A program made the position numbers and the translations under genes. Below the pieces are notes generated by a model, which saw only the letters and a list, made by a program, of their open reading frames with translations, ran no database searches and was not told the origin of the DNA. 64,000 nucleotides of DNA from Micromonospora sp. BL4 (GTDB taxonomy: Bacteria > Actinomycetota > Actinomycetes > Mycobacteriales > Micromonosporaceae): positions 1-64,000 of the forward strand of contig NZ_RCVJ01000156.1 of the NCBI RefSeq assembly GCF_003667505.1. Direction: 5' to 3'. Below are positions 1 to 9,013 of the stretch, one piece after another; position 1 is the stretch's first letter, and each line of letters starts with the position of its first letter.

Positions 1-626
1 CCACCCACCCCGGCGAGCACCCGCAGCCCGGCCACGATGTCGCCGGATCGGGCGGTGAGCGCGCCCTGCTGCTTGCGGTAGACCGATTCGGCCCGTTCCA
101 GTCGGCGCAGCAGCGGGCCGACGACCAGCCCGACGGCGGGCACGCCCACCAGGATGCAGAGCGCGAGCATCGGGGAGATCGACCAGAGGACCACGGCGAT
201 GACCGCGTACGCGACGACCGCGCCGACCCCCGGCCCGGTCAGCGTCAGCACCTGGGCCGACCAGTCGATGTCGGAGCCGCCGATGGTGGCCACCTCGCCG
301 GCGGCGACCCGGCGCGGCAGCACCGCGCCGATCCGGGACAGCTGCCGCAGCACGACGGCGGCTGAGCGGGCCTTGGCGTCCTCCCGGATGAAGGTCATCG
401 TGCGGTGCCGCATGATGCCCAGGTAGGACAGGCCGACGCCCGCGACGATGATCGCCGCCACCCAGAGCGCCAGGGCCGGGGTGTCGCCCGCGCGCAGCCC
501 GTCGTCGACGGCGCGCGCGATCAGGTAGGGCCGGACCGACAGCCCGATCATCCAGGCCGTTCCGAGCAGGCTGCCGCGCAGCACCCGCCAGGGCTGGCGG
601 CGGACGAGCCACCAGAGGTACCGCAT
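1..626 (-). CDS. ABC exporter, transmembrane (possibly TM-ATPase fusion) N-terminal part, cut by window edge
   Basis: This reverse-strand reading frame is open from an ATG at 626 to the left edge, about 208 codons. The N-terminus reads MRYLWWLVRRQPWRVLRG. It is followed by hydrophobic segments and ends near the window edge with the IVAGLRVLAGVGG pattern found in the membrane domain of type-I ABC exporters. The ATP-binding half would lie beyond the edge. The family uses ATP to move drugs, lipids or peptides out across the membrane; the substrate is unknown here. The gene is divergent from the polymerase gene starting at 795, with a 168-bp gap. The gap contains an imperfect palindrome (AAGGGCACCTT) whose meaning is unclear. 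Confidence 0.75.
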   Translation of the reverse strand, partial: MRYLWWLVRRQPWRVLRGSLLGTAWMIGLSVRPYLIARAVDDGLRAGDTPALALWVAAIIVAGVGLSYLGIMRHRTMTFIREDAKARSAAVVLRQLSRIGAVLPRRVAAGEVATIGGSDIDWSAQVLTLTGPGVGAVVAYAVIAVVLWSISPMLALCILVGVPAVGLVVGPLLRRLERAESVYRKQQGALTARSGDIVAGLRVLAGVG

Positions 627-794
627 CGGACCCCCGATATCCGGAGTGCCAGGGTCGGAATGCGGAATCTGCGGGGGCACCCGGCCACGCTACCGAGCCC
701 TTCGCGGGCCCATCGACCCGTTTCCCGGCAGGCGCCGAGATGTAAGCAAGGGCACCTTCCGTTCCTGTCAGAGGGGCGAGGCAGAATCGCATCT

Positions 795-2474
795 GTGCTG
801 GTGGCGGTGGTGGCGGATGAGCGGGGTGGGGGAGAGCTGCGTCCGCTGGATGCCGCCGGCCGGCCCGTCGGCCCGACCGAGAGCGTCAGCGACCTGGCCG
901 TGGCGGTGGCCGCGCGGGAGGCTGCCGAGCATCCACGCTGGGTCTGGCCGACCGCCGGCGCGATCTATCCCGCGTTGCTGCGAGCCGGGGTGCGCGTGGA
1001 GCGCTGCCACGACGTGGAGCTGACGGAGGCGCTGCTGCTCGGCCACGCCGGCCGCTGGGGTGAGCCGCGCTCGTTCGCCGCCGCCTGGGCCCGGCTCACC
1101 GGCGCGCCGGTGCCGTCGGACCCGCCGCCGCGTCCGGCCGCGCCGCCGGGCCACGGGCAGGGCGCGCTCTTCGACACGATGCCCGGCCCGGCGGGCCCGG
1201 GCATCGACGCCCTGACCCGGGTGTACGCGGACCAGCTCACCCGGATCGCCGCCGCCGAGCATCCGGGTCGCTTCCGGTTGCTGGTGGCCGCCGAGTCGGC
1301 CGGCGCGCTGATCGGGGTGGAGATGGGCGTCGCCGGGCTGCCGTGGCGGGCCGAGGTGCACGACGCCATCCTCGCCGAGCTGCTGGGCGAGCCGTCCCCG
1401 GTCGGCGGCCCACCGCGCCGGCTGGCCGAGCTGGCCGCCCGGATCGCCGACGCGCTCGGCGTCCGCCGGCTGCACGCCGATTCCCCGGCGGAGCTGCTGA
1501 AGGCGTTCGCCCGGGTCGGGGTGGAGCTGCCCAACACCCGGGCCTGGGTGCTGCGCGGGGTGGACCATCCGGCGGTGCCGCTGGTGCTGGAATACAAGGA
1601 GCTCTACCGGATCTGGACGGCGCACGGCTGGTCCTGGCGTGAGCAGTGGGTCCGCGACGGGCGGTTCCAGCCGGAGTACGTGCCCGGCGGGGTGGTCTCG
1701 GGCCGCTGGGCCACCCGGGGCGGTGGCGCGTTGCAGATCCCGAAGGTGATCCGCCGGGCGGTGGTGGCCGACCCGGGCCGGCGATTGGTGGTCGCCGACG
1801 CCGGCCAGTTGGAGCCTCGGGTGCTGGCGGCGGTGTCCGGCGACGCCCGGTTGGCGGCGGCGGGCGGGGCCGGTGACCTGTACGCCGCCCTCGCCCGGGA
1901 CGCTTTCGCCGGTGATCGGGCCCGGGCCAAGGTGGCCCTGCTCGGCGCGATGTACGGGCAGACCGGCGGTGCGGCGGTGCCCGCGCTGGCGGTGCTGCGG
2001 CGCAGCTACCCGACGGCGTTCGGCTACGTCGAGGCGGCGGCGCGCACGGGTGAGGCGGGCGGGCTGGTGCGCTCGTGGCTGGGGCGCACCTGCCCGCCCG
2101 GCTCAGCCGGGTTCGGCGACCCGGACGAGGCCGCGACCGACCCGGATGGCATGGCTGATCCGCAGAGTCCCCGGGCCCGCGCCGCGCGGTCCCGGGGTCG
2201 CTTCACGCGCAACTTCGTCATCCAGGCCACCGCCGCGGAGTGGGCCTCGACGCTGCTGGCCACGCTGCGCACCGAGCTGGCCGGCACCGACGCCGAGCTG
2301 GTCTTCTTTCAGCACGACGAGGTGGTCGTGCACTGTCCGGCGGCGCAGGCCGAGGCGGTGGCGGAGGCGGTCGGTCGCAGCGGTGAGCGGGCCACCGCGC
2401 TGCTGTTCGGCGACACTCCGGTGCGATTTCCGCTGGATCTGTCCATCGTCGACTGCTACGCCGACGCGGCATAG
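795..2474 (+). CDS. Family-A DNA polymerase (annotated as bifunctional 3'-5' exonuclease/DNA polymerase)
   Basis: This 559-residue protein is a stand-alone family-A polymerase, the kind actinobacterial genomes carry in addition to PolA. Motif A reads DAGQLEPR near residue 335, motif B is RAKVALLGAMYG near 377, and motif C is HDEVVVH near 507, so the two catalytic aspartates and the Glu and Lys of the palm and finger motifs are present. The N-terminal 300 residues occupy the exonuclease position. I cannot see a convincing DxE or YxxxD exonuclease motif there, so proofreading may be lost. I chose the GTG at 795, preceded by GAGGGGCGAGG about 12 nt upstream. The open frame continues to 405, but that extension has no family character. 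The likely role is DNA repair synthesis. Confidence 0.85.
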   Translation: MLVAVVADERGGGELRPLDAAGRPVGPTESVSDLAVAVAAREAAEHPRWVWPTAGAIYPALLRAGVRVERCHDVELTEALLLGHAGRWGEPRSFAAAWARLTGAPVPSDPPPRPAAPPGHGQGALFDTMPGPAGPGIDALTRVYADQLTRIAAAEHPGRFRLLVAAESAGALIGVEMGVAGLPWRAEVHDAILAELLGEPSPVGGPPRRLAELAARIADALGVRRLHADSPAELLKAFARVGVELPNTRAWVLRGVDHPAVPLVLEYKELYRIWTAHGWSWREQWVRDGRFQPEYVPGGVVSGRWATRGGGALQIPKVIRRAVVADPGRRLVVADAGQLEPRVLAAVSGDARLAAAGGAGDLYAALARDAFAGDRARAKVALLGAMYGQTGGAAVPALAVLRRSYPTAFGYVEAAARTGEAGGLVRSWLGRTCPPGSAGFGDPDEAATDPDGMADPQSPRARAARSRGRFTRNFVIQATAAEWASTLLATLRTELAGTDAELVFFQHDEVVVHCPAAQAEAVAEAVGRSGERATALLFGDTPVRFPLDLSIVDCYADAA

Positions 2475-2582
2475 CGCACGATTTTCCTATTTGCCCCGCT
2501 ACCCGAGGCCGGCCGTACTCGTTGCATCCGGTGTCCGTAGGACGGGACGGACCGGGCACCGCCGTGCCCGGTCCGCTCCACG

Positions 2583-3209
2583 GTGGAGGGGGCGCAGCTG
2601 AACCGCATCGCAGGAATGATCATCGCCGCTGGCGGGGGGCGCCGCATCGGTGGTCCCGAGGCGCTGCTGCACCAGGGGGAGAAGCCCCTGGTCAACCAGA
2701 TGATCGACACGATGACCGAGGCGGGCTGCGAGCAGATCGTGGTCGTACTGGGCGCCGCCGCCGAACAGGTCCGCGAGACCGCCGACCTGGGCAGGGCCAC
2801 GGTGGTCATCAACAAGGCGTGGGGCACCGGGGTCGGCTCGTCCATCCGCGCCGGCCTGGCCGCCATGGACGACGAGGGGATCGAGGCGGTGGTGGTGGTC
2901 CCGGTCGACATGCCGGGCCTGACCGCCGCCGCGGTCCGGCGGGTAGCCGCACTGCCGTACCCGGACGTGCTGGTCTGCGCCACCTACGACGGGTTGCGCG
3001 GCTACCCGATGCTCTTCGGTCGCCGGCACTGGCCCGGTATCGCTACCCTGGCCAGCGCCGACGTGGGCGCCCGGCCCTACCTGCTGGCGCACAAGGACCA
3101 GATCGTCGACATCGGGTGCGACTCCGTCGCCGACGGCAGCCGGGTCGACACCCCGGAGCTGATGGCGCTCTACGGCCTGACCGTCCCGCCGCAGCGGATC
3201 GGCGTCTGA
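2583..3209 (+). CDS. MobA/MocA-like nucleotidyltransferase (NTP_transf_3 family)
   Basis: This protein of about 208 residues has a GT-A/Rossmann nucleotidyltransferase fold. The N-terminal nucleotide-binding loop reads IIAAGGGRRIGGPEALL, and VVVVPVDMPGLT carries the metal-binding aspartate of the family. Relatives transfer CMP or GMP to molybdopterin or activate sugar-like substrates. The loop normally carries Lys in GxPKALL; here it is Glu (GGPEALL), so substrate or activity may differ. The start is uncertain. The GTG at 2583 has no ribosome-binding site. A CTG at 2598 lies about 6 nt after GGAGGGGG, and an ATG at 2616 sits inside the first beta strand. No molybdenum-cofactor genes are adjacent. 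Confidence 0.75.
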   Translation: MEGAQLNRIAGMIIAAGGGRRIGGPEALLHQGEKPLVNQMIDTMTEAGCEQIVVVLGAAAEQVRETADLGRATVVINKAWGTGVGSSIRAGLAAMDDEGIEAVVVVPVDMPGLTAAAVRRVAALPYPDVLVCATYDGLRGYPMLFGRRHWPGIATLASADVGARPYLLAHKDQIVDIGCDSVADGSRVDTPELMALYGLTVPPQRIGV

Positions 3210-3276
3210 GCCACGGACCGCCCCAACCGCTCGCCCGCTGCGACACGTCGGCCGACCGACTGTCCGTTCCGGGTCG

Positions 3277-3282
3277 TAGGCT
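3277..3282 (+). promoter_or_regulatory. -10 box (TAGGCT) for a leaderless transcript
   Basis: A TANNNT hexamer lies 7 nt before the ATG at 3290, and no Shine-Dalgarno sequence is visible. This is the spacing expected for transcription beginning at the start codon itself. Confidence 0.45.
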
Positions 3283-3289
3283 CGGCGAG

Positions 3290-4339
3290 ATGGCCCGCCC
3301 TCCGCTCGACCTGGTGCCGGCCGACGTGCCGGCCGAGTCGCTGACACACAACACGCTCAACGGGGTGACCGGCGGCATCTGGCGTACCCGCCGCGGCGAC
3401 CGCCCGGCGGTGCTGAAGCTCGTCGCCCCTCCGGGCCGCCCCGGCCCCACCCACTGGGCGGGCAGCGACGACCCGGGCCACTGGAACTACTGGCGGCGCG
3501 AGGTCGAGGCGTACCGCAGTGGTCTGGCTGGCGCGGCGTACCCCGGACTGGCCGCGCCGGCGCCGCTCGCGGTCGACGAGCGGCCGGACGGCACGGTGGC
3601 GCTCTGGCTGGCCGAGGCGGTCGGCCGACCCGGCACCACCTGCTCGGCGGCCGACCTCGGGGACGTGGCGGGCCGGCTCGGCGCCGCGCACGCCGGCTGG
3701 CTCGGCGACCCGTCGGGGTGGACCTGGCCGGGCGGCGGGCGCACGCCGCAATGGCTTGCTCGGGACTGGCTGCGTGACTACACGCTGAGCCGGCCGGTGC
3801 CCGGGCCGGTGCCCTGGGACCATCCGGTCGCCGTCGCCGCGTGGCCGGCGGCGCTGCGGGCCGGGCTGCGGGCGCTCTGGGAGCGCCGGCATGAGGTGGT
3901 GGCAGCCACGGACCGGCTGCCCCGCACCCTCTGCCACCACGACCTCTGGCCGATGAACCTGGTGTTCACCGCCGCGGGCCCGGTGCTGCTCGACTGGTCC
4001 GGCATCGGGCCGGGCCCGATCGGCGAGGACGCGGCCAACCTGGTGCTGGACACCTTCTTCGACGGGCTGGTCGACGTCGCGCTGCTCGACGAGGTGGCGG
4101 CGACCGTGGTGGACCGTTACCGAGCCGGCCTGCGCGGTCGCGTCGACCCGGCGACGGTCGCCCACGCGGTCCGGCTCACCGGGGCGGCGAAGTACGCCTG
4201 GCTGGCCCCGCTGATGATCACCCGGCTCGGCGGCGCGACCGGGCAGACGTACGACCGGCGCGACGAGGCGGAGATCATGGTCGGCCGCCGACCGGTGCTG
4301 GAGCTGCTGGTCCGCTGGGCCGCCACAGCCCTCGGCTGA
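3290..4339 (+). CDS. Aminoglycoside phosphotransferase-fold kinase (APH family)
   Basis: This 349-residue protein has a protein-kinase-like fold. The catalytic loop LCHHDLWPMNLVF lies around residue 217 and is the Brenner motif HxDxxxxN. The metal-binding segment LLDWSGIGPGPIGED follows. An upstream AVLKLVAPP segment supplies the ATP-binding lysine. Members phosphorylate small molecules such as aminoglycosides, choline or homoserine; the substrate cannot be told here, and a resistance role is not implied. The ATG at 3290 follows TAGGCT by 7 nt with no Shine-Dalgarno, so translation is probably leaderless. The gene converges on the GH1 gene at 4473, with an inverted-repeat element between them. 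Confidence 0.8.
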   Translation: MARPPLDLVPADVPAESLTHNTLNGVTGGIWRTRRGDRPAVLKLVAPPGRPGPTHWAGSDDPGHWNYWRREVEAYRSGLAGAAYPGLAAPAPLAVDERPDGTVALWLAEAVGRPGTTCSAADLGDVAGRLGAAHAGWLGDPSGWTWPGGGRTPQWLARDWLRDYTLSRPVPGPVPWDHPVAVAAWPAALRAGLRALWERRHEVVAATDRLPRTLCHHDLWPMNLVFTAAGPVLLDWSGIGPGPIGEDAANLVLDTFFDGLVDVALLDEVAATVVDRYRAGLRGRVDPATVAHAVRLTGAAKYAWLAPLMITRLGGATGQTYDRRDEAEIMVGRRPVLELLVRWAATALG

Positions 4340-4376
4340 GCCGACCGCGTGGTGGCCGGTCGGCGCCGGCAGGTGC

Positions 4377-4430
4377 CGCGAGCGTGATACCGCAGAGGCA
4401 TATTGATGACTGTGTGGTATCACGCTCGCG
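4377..4430. repeat. Short inverted-repeat element A (15-bp perfect arms, 24-nt loop)
   Basis: The left arm CGCGAGCGTGATACC (4377-4391) is the exact reverse complement of 4416-4430. The 24-nt centre is AT-richer than its surroundings. It lies between the ends of two convergent genes, so it could act as a bidirectional terminator, but it has no T-run and its loop is long. It may instead be a dispersed palindromic element. Confidence 0.8.
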
Positions 4431-4472
4431 ATGGTTGGTGCCGCCCGACCGGGCGGGCACGCGCGGCGCCCG

Positions 4473-5882
4473 TCAGCCCGGCAGCTGGTCCAGCCGGCCG
4501 GTCTCGACCAGACGCCGGTACCAGTGCGCGCTGTCCTTCCAGGTGCGCTCCTGGGTGTCGTAGTCGACCCGGATGATCCCGAACCGCCGGTCGTAGCCGT
4601 AGCCCCACTCGAAGTTGTCCAGCAGCGACCAGACGAAGTAGCCCCGGACGTCCGCGCCCTGCTCGCGGGCATCCGCGATGGCGGCGATGTGCCGGCGCAG
4701 GTAGTCGACGCGCCGCTCGTCGTGCACCCGGCCGTCGGCGGACACGACGTCGTCGAACGCCGCGCCGTTCTCGGTGATCATCAAGGGTTGGCCCGGGTAC
4801 TCCTGGCGCAGCCGCAGCAGCAGCCCGGTCAGCGCGGCCGGGTCGATGTTCCAGCCCATCGCCGTGTGCGGGCCGGGCTGGGGCAGGAAGTCGACGTCGT
4901 CGGCGCCGACCCACGGTGAGTGCGCCGAGGCGCCGTGACCGTCGGCGTCCGAGCGGGCCGACTGCCCGTCCCAGGCCCGGACCAGGGTGCTGGAGTAGTA
5001 GTTGACGCCGAGCACGTCCAGCGGCACGCCGGCCACCTTCTCGTCACCGTCCCGGACGAACGACCAGTCGGTGACGCTCGCCGTGTCGGCCAGCAGGTCA
5101 GCCGGGTACGCCCCGCCGAGCATCGGCCCGAGGAACGACCGGTTGGCCAACGCGTCGATCCGCCGCACCGCGTCGGCGTCCGCCGGCGAGTCCGACTCCG
5201 GCCGGATCACGTGCAGGTTCAGCGTCACCGAGAGCTCGGCGGTCGGCGCCAGCTCCCGGACCACCCGGCCGGCCAGGCCGTGCGCCAGGTTGAGGTGGTG
5301 CACCGCGGCCAGTGCGGCCGCCGGTTCGGTACGCCCCGGCGCGTGCACGCCGGAGGCGTAGCCCAGGTACGCCGAGCACCACGGCTCGTTCAGCGTCGTC
5401 CACGTGTGCACCCGGTCGCCGAGCGCGGCGACGATGCCGGCGGCGTACTCCTCGAAGCGCAGCGCGGTCTCCCGCACCGGCCATCCGCCGGCGTCCTCCA
5501 GCTCCTGCGGCAGGTCCCAGTGGTACATCGTGGCGACCGGGCGGACCCCGCGCTCCAGCAGGCCGTCCACGAGCCGGGAGTAGAAGTCCAGGCCCGCCTG
5601 GTTGAAGCGACCGGCGCCGCCCGGCTGCACGCGCGGCCAGGAGATGGAGAACCGGTACGCGCCCAGGCCCAGCTCGGCGACGTGGTCCAGGTCCTGCGAC
5701 CAGCGGTGGTAGTGATCGGCGGCCACGTCACCGGTGTCACCGTTGTAGGTCCGGCCCGGAGTGTGGCTGTAGGTGTCCCAGATGGACGGACCCCGGCCGT
5801 CCTCGCGGGCCGCGCCCTCGATCTGGTACGCCGCCGTGGCCGAGCCCCAGACGAAGCTCTCCGGGAAGATGCGGGACGTCAT
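4473..5882 (-). CDS. GH1 beta-glucosidase
   Basis: This 469-residue cytoplasmic glycoside hydrolase family 1 enzyme has no signal peptide. The N-terminal signature FVWGSATAAYQIEGA is typical. The acid/base Glu is in TLNEPW near residue 165 and the nucleophile Glu is in MITENGAAF near 370. It removes beta-linked glucose from short oligosaccharides. It is the last gene of the operon, and its ATG overlaps the stop of the GH31 gene as ATGA, with GGAGGTGG upstream, which indicates translational coupling. Partnership with an alpha-xylosidase and a sugar importer suggests that it trims imported xyloglucan-type oligosaccharides. A second GH1 enzyme lies at 47770-49113 under different control. Confidence 0.93.
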   Translation of the reverse strand: MTSRIFPESFVWGSATAAYQIEGAAREDGRGPSIWDTYSHTPGRTYNGDTGDVAADHYHRWSQDLDHVAELGLGAYRFSISWPRVQPGGAGRFNQAGLDFYSRLVDGLLERGVRPVATMYHWDLPQELEDAGGWPVRETALRFEEYAAGIVAALGDRVHTWTTLNEPWCSAYLGYASGVHAPGRTEPAAALAAVHHLNLAHGLAGRVVRELAPTAELSVTLNLHVIRPESDSPADADAVRRIDALANRSFLGPMLGGAYPADLLADTASVTDWSFVRDGDEKVAGVPLDVLGVNYYSSTLVRAWDGQSARSDADGHGASAHSPWVGADDVDFLPQPGPHTAMGWNIDPAALTGLLLRLRQEYPGQPLMITENGAAFDDVVSADGRVHDERRVDYLRRHIAAIADAREQGADVRGYFVWSLLDNFEWGYGYDRRFGIIRVDYDTQERTWKDSAHWYRRLVETGRLDQLPG

Positions 5883-8119
5883 CGCGCCGCCACCTCCGCC
5901 CCGGCCACCACGCACTGGTACGTCGACGAGACGCCCGCCACCAGTTCGGCGGTGGCGACCCCGTCGCGGAAACGCACCTCGAACTCCGCGCCGGGCCCGT
6001 TCCCGGGCGCCGGTATCCGTACCCGTTGACGTTGCCCCTCGGCCGGTGTGTAGAGCCGCAGCTGCACGCCGTCGGCCCAGTCGTAGTCGGGCCGGTCCGA
6101 GCGCGAACCGAACGGGATGACCGCGCCCGGCCGGGCGAGCACCGGCACGCTGTCGAACCCGTGCTTCTCGGTGACCCACGCCGGGCCGGTGAGCTGCGCG
6201 CCGGTGACCAGGTGCGTCCAGGTGCCGGCGGGCACGTAGAAGGTGACCTCCCCGTCGGCGCTGAGCACGGGCGCGACCAGCACGTCGGAGCCGAGCATGT
6301 ACTGCCGGTCCAGGTGCGCGACGGCCGGGTCGTCCGGGAACTCCAGGATCATCGGCCGCATCATCGGAATGCCGTCGCGGTGCGCCTCCTGCGCCGCGGC
6401 CGCCAGGTACGGCATCAGGCTGAGCTTGAGCCGCGTGAAGTGCCGCAGCACGTCGACCGCCTCGTCGTCGTACGCCCACGGCACCCGGTACGAGCCGGAG
6501 CCGTGCAGCCGGGAGTGCGAGGAGAGCAGCCCGAAGGCGATCCACCGCTTGAACACCGCCGGGTCGGGGGTGCCCTCGAAGCCGCCGATGTCGTGGCTCC
6601 AGTAGCCGAAGCCGGACGCGGCCAGGGACAGCCCGCCGCGCAGCGACTCGGCCATCGCGACGAACGTCGACTCGCAGTCGCCGCCCCAGTGCACCGGGAA
6701 CTGCTGCCCTCCGGTGGTGGCCGAGCGGGCGAACAGCACCGCCTCGCCCTCCCCGCGTTCGGTCTCCAGCAGCTCGAAGACCGCCTTGTTGTAGAGGTAC
6801 GAGTAGTAGTTGTGCATCCGCTGCGGGTCCGAGCCGTCGTGCCACACCACGTCGGTCGGGATGCGCTCACCAAAGTCGGTCTTGAAGCAGTCGACGCCCA
6901 TGTCCAGCAGCGCCTTGAGCTTGCCGGTGAACCAGCGGACCGCGTCCGGGTTGGTGAAGTCGACCAGCGCCATGCCGGCCTGCCACTTGTCCCACTGCCA
7001 GATGGACCCGTCCGGGTTGCGGACCAGGTAACCGGCCTGCCGGCCCTCCTCGAACAGGTACGAGCGCTGCGCGATGTACGGGTTGATCCAGACACAGACC
7101 TTCAGGTCACGCTCGTGCAGCCGGCGCAGCATCCCCTCCGGGTCGGGGAAGGTCGCCGGGTCCCAGACGAAGTCGACCCAGTGGAACTGGCGCATCCAGA
7201 AGCAGTCGAAGTGGAACACCGACAGCGGCAGGTCCCGCTCGGCCATCCCGTCGACGAACTCCGTCACCGTCTTCTCGTCGTACGAGGTGGTGAACGACGT
7301 GGACAGCCACAGCCCGTACGACCAGGCGGGAACCCGGGCCGGGCGGCCGGTCAGCGCGGTGTAGCGGCGCAGCACGTCCTTCAGGGTGGGCCCGTCGATG
7401 ACGTAGTAGGTGAGCGACTGCCCCTCGACGCTGAACTGGGTCTGCGTGACGACCTCCGAACCGACCTCGAACGACACGTGCTCGGGGTGGTCCACGAAGA
7501 CGCCGTAGCCGGCGCTGCTGAGGTAGAACGGCACGTTCTTGTACGCCTGCTCGCTGGCGGTACCGCCGTCGGCGTTCCAGATGTCCACGGTCTGGCCGTT
7601 CTTCACGAACGGGCCGAACCGCTCGCCCAGCCCGTACACGGTTTCGCCGACACCCAGCGCGAGCCGGTCGTGCACGTGCCGGCGGCCCTCACCGTCGGTG
7701 ACGATGCCGACGCTGCGCCCGGTGGACGCGGTGATGAGCCGGTCGCCGTGCCGGAAGTCGACCCGCCATCCGTCGACGAGCGCGACGCGGGCGGTCAACT
7801 CGCCGGTGGTCAGCGAGGCGCTGATTCCGCTGATGTCGACGGCGACCGGGTGCTCCTCGTCGGTGCTCAGCCCGAAGTGGGGCTCGCGGGGCAGCCCGCC
7901 GCTGTGGTGGCCGATGGTCACGCCGACGACGCCGGGGGCGGGGGAGAAGAACCGGGCGGTGACGACGGGCCGGTTGAGGGTGTCGCCCCGTCCGTTGATC
8001 TGGCCGGCGGGCGCGAAGACGGTGAAGCCGCGCTCGTCCGGCTCGACCGATTCCACCGTGCCGGGTCGCAGCACGGTGACCCCCGGGCGCAGTTGCCAGT
8101 ACCCGTCGGTGAACTTCAC
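5879..8119 (-). CDS. yicI: GH31 alpha-xylosidase (YicI-like)
   Basis: This 746-residue protein is close in length to E. coli YicI (about 770). It has the N-terminal beta-sandwich and the GH31 barrel. The nucleophile Asp is in FKTDFGERIP near residue 413 and the acid/base Asp is in HWGGDCEST near 480. The KTDFGE motif is characteristic of the alpha-xylosidase branch rather than of alpha-glucosidases, which usually carry a WxDMNE-type motif. It releases alpha-linked xylose, for example from isoprimeverose. The GTG at 8119 overlaps the upstream permease stop as GTGA, with AGGAG upstream. Specificity is inferred from the motif and the neighbours. Confidence 0.9.
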   Translation of the reverse strand: MKFTDGYWQLRPGVTVLRPGTVESVEPDERGFTVFAPAGQINGRGDTLNRPVVTARFFSPAPGVVGVTIGHHSGGLPREPHFGLSTDEEHPVAVDISGISASLTTGELTARVALVDGWRVDFRHGDRLITASTGRSVGIVTDGEGRRHVHDRLALGVGETVYGLGERFGPFVKNGQTVDIWNADGGTASEQAYKNVPFYLSSAGYGVFVDHPEHVSFEVGSEVVTQTQFSVEGQSLTYYVIDGPTLKDVLRRYTALTGRPARVPAWSYGLWLSTSFTTSYDEKTVTEFVDGMAERDLPLSVFHFDCFWMRQFHWVDFVWDPATFPDPEGMLRRLHERDLKVCVWINPYIAQRSYLFEEGRQAGYLVRNPDGSIWQWDKWQAGMALVDFTNPDAVRWFTGKLKALLDMGVDCFKTDFGERIPTDVVWHDGSDPQRMHNYYSYLYNKAVFELLETERGEGEAVLFARSATTGGQQFPVHWGGDCESTFVAMAESLRGGLSLAASGFGYWSHDIGGFEGTPDPAVFKRWIAFGLLSSHSRLHGSGSYRVPWAYDDEAVDVLRHFTRLKLSLMPYLAAAAQEAHRDGIPMMRPMILEFPDDPAVAHLDRQYMLGSDVLVAPVLSADGEVTFYVPAGTWTHLVTGAQLTGPAWVTEKHGFDSVPVLARPGAVIPFGSRSDRPDYDWADGVQLRLYTPAEGQRQRVRIPAPGNGPGAEFEVRFRDGVATAELVAGVSSTYQCVVAGAEVAAR

Positions 8120-9012
8120 TTCTCGGCTCCTGCCGTGATGCCGCGCGCCAGAGTGCGCTGGAAGATGAGGAAGAAGATGATGGCCGGCACGAGGCTGATC
8201 AGGGCGCCGGCGTTGGTGGTCGGGGCGTCCATCAGTCGGTCGCCCTGCAACGACGCAAGCGCGACCGGGATGGTCTGCGTCTGGTTGTCGATGAGCATGA
8301 CCAGCGGGATCAGGAACTCGTTCCAGGTCCAGATGAAGAAGAAGATGAGCAGGACCGCGAGGGTGGGCCGCAGGTTGGGGAAGACCACCCGCCACAGCAC
8401 GGTCCACTTGCCCGCCCCGTCCAGCGCGGCGGCTTCGAGCAGCGACCGGGGGAACGTGCTCAGCACCGAGGCGAGCAGGTAGGTGCCGAACGCGCTCTGG
8501 ATCACGGTGAAGATGATGATCACCGAGAGTCGGGTGTTGTAGAGGCCGATCTCCTTGGCCACGTAGTAGAGCGGGTAGATCAGCGCCTCCTGCGGCAACA
8601 TGTTGGCCAGCAGGAAGAGCCCGACGATCCAGAGCCGGCCGCGGACCCGTCCGATGCCGAGCGCGTACGCGTTGAGCAGCGAGACGACGACGCCGAGCAC
8701 CGCCACGGACCCGGCGATGAGCGCCGAGTTCCACAGCTTCAGCGGAAAGTTCACCGTGGTCCAGTACGTCCGCAGACCCTTGGTGTAGAACTCCGTCGGC
8801 CAGCTCAACGGACCACCCGACGAGTAGTCGGTCGGCGACTTGAACGCGTTGAGCAGCATGAACGCGAACGGCACCAGCATGGCGAGCGCGGCGAGCGTGA
8901 CCAGGGCGAGCACCACCCAGCGGGCGGCGCCGCGGCGGTGCCGGTCGCGGCCCGGCCTGTTCCGCAGCGGAGTCACCACCGCGCCCTCGGTCGGGATGAG
9001 CGTGACGGCCAT
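8116..9012 (-). CDS. Sugar ABC transporter permease (MalG type)
   Basis: This 298-residue inner-membrane permease has about six transmembrane segments after a basic N-terminus. The EAA loop, which contacts the ATPase, is seen as LLEAAALDGAGKWTVLWRVVFP. It belongs to the CUT1 family of oligosaccharide importers and pairs with the permease at 9014-9979. The ATG is one nucleotide after the stop of that gene, and its own stop overlaps the GH31 start, so the set is translated as a unit. No ATPase is encoded in this operon. In actinobacteria a shared ATPase (MsiK/SugC type) commonly serves such importers, and one candidate lies at 33586-34794. Confidence 0.92.
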   Translation of the reverse strand: MAVTLIPTEGAVVTPLRNRPGRDRHRRGAARWVVLALVTLAALAMLVPFAFMLLNAFKSPTDYSSGGPLSWPTEFYTKGLRTYWTTVNFPLKLWNSALIAGSVAVLGVVVSLLNAYALGIGRVRGRLWIVGLFLLANMLPQEALIYPLYYVAKEIGLYNTRLSVIIIFTVIQSAFGTYLLASVLSTFPRSLLEAAALDGAGKWTVLWRVVFPNLRPTLAVLLIFFFIWTWNEFLIPLVMLIDNQTQTIPVALASLQGDRLMDAPTTNAGALISLVPAIIFFLIFQRTLARGITAGAEK

Positions 9013-9013
9013 C

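Noticed and set aside
3290..4339. Aminoglycoside resistance determinant
   Set aside because: The APH fold is shared by many small-molecule kinases, and nothing in sequence or context indicates an antibiotic substrate.
4377..4430. Insertion-sequence remnant
   Set aside because: No transposase fragment and no target duplication is visible; a small palindromic element or terminator is the more cautious reading.
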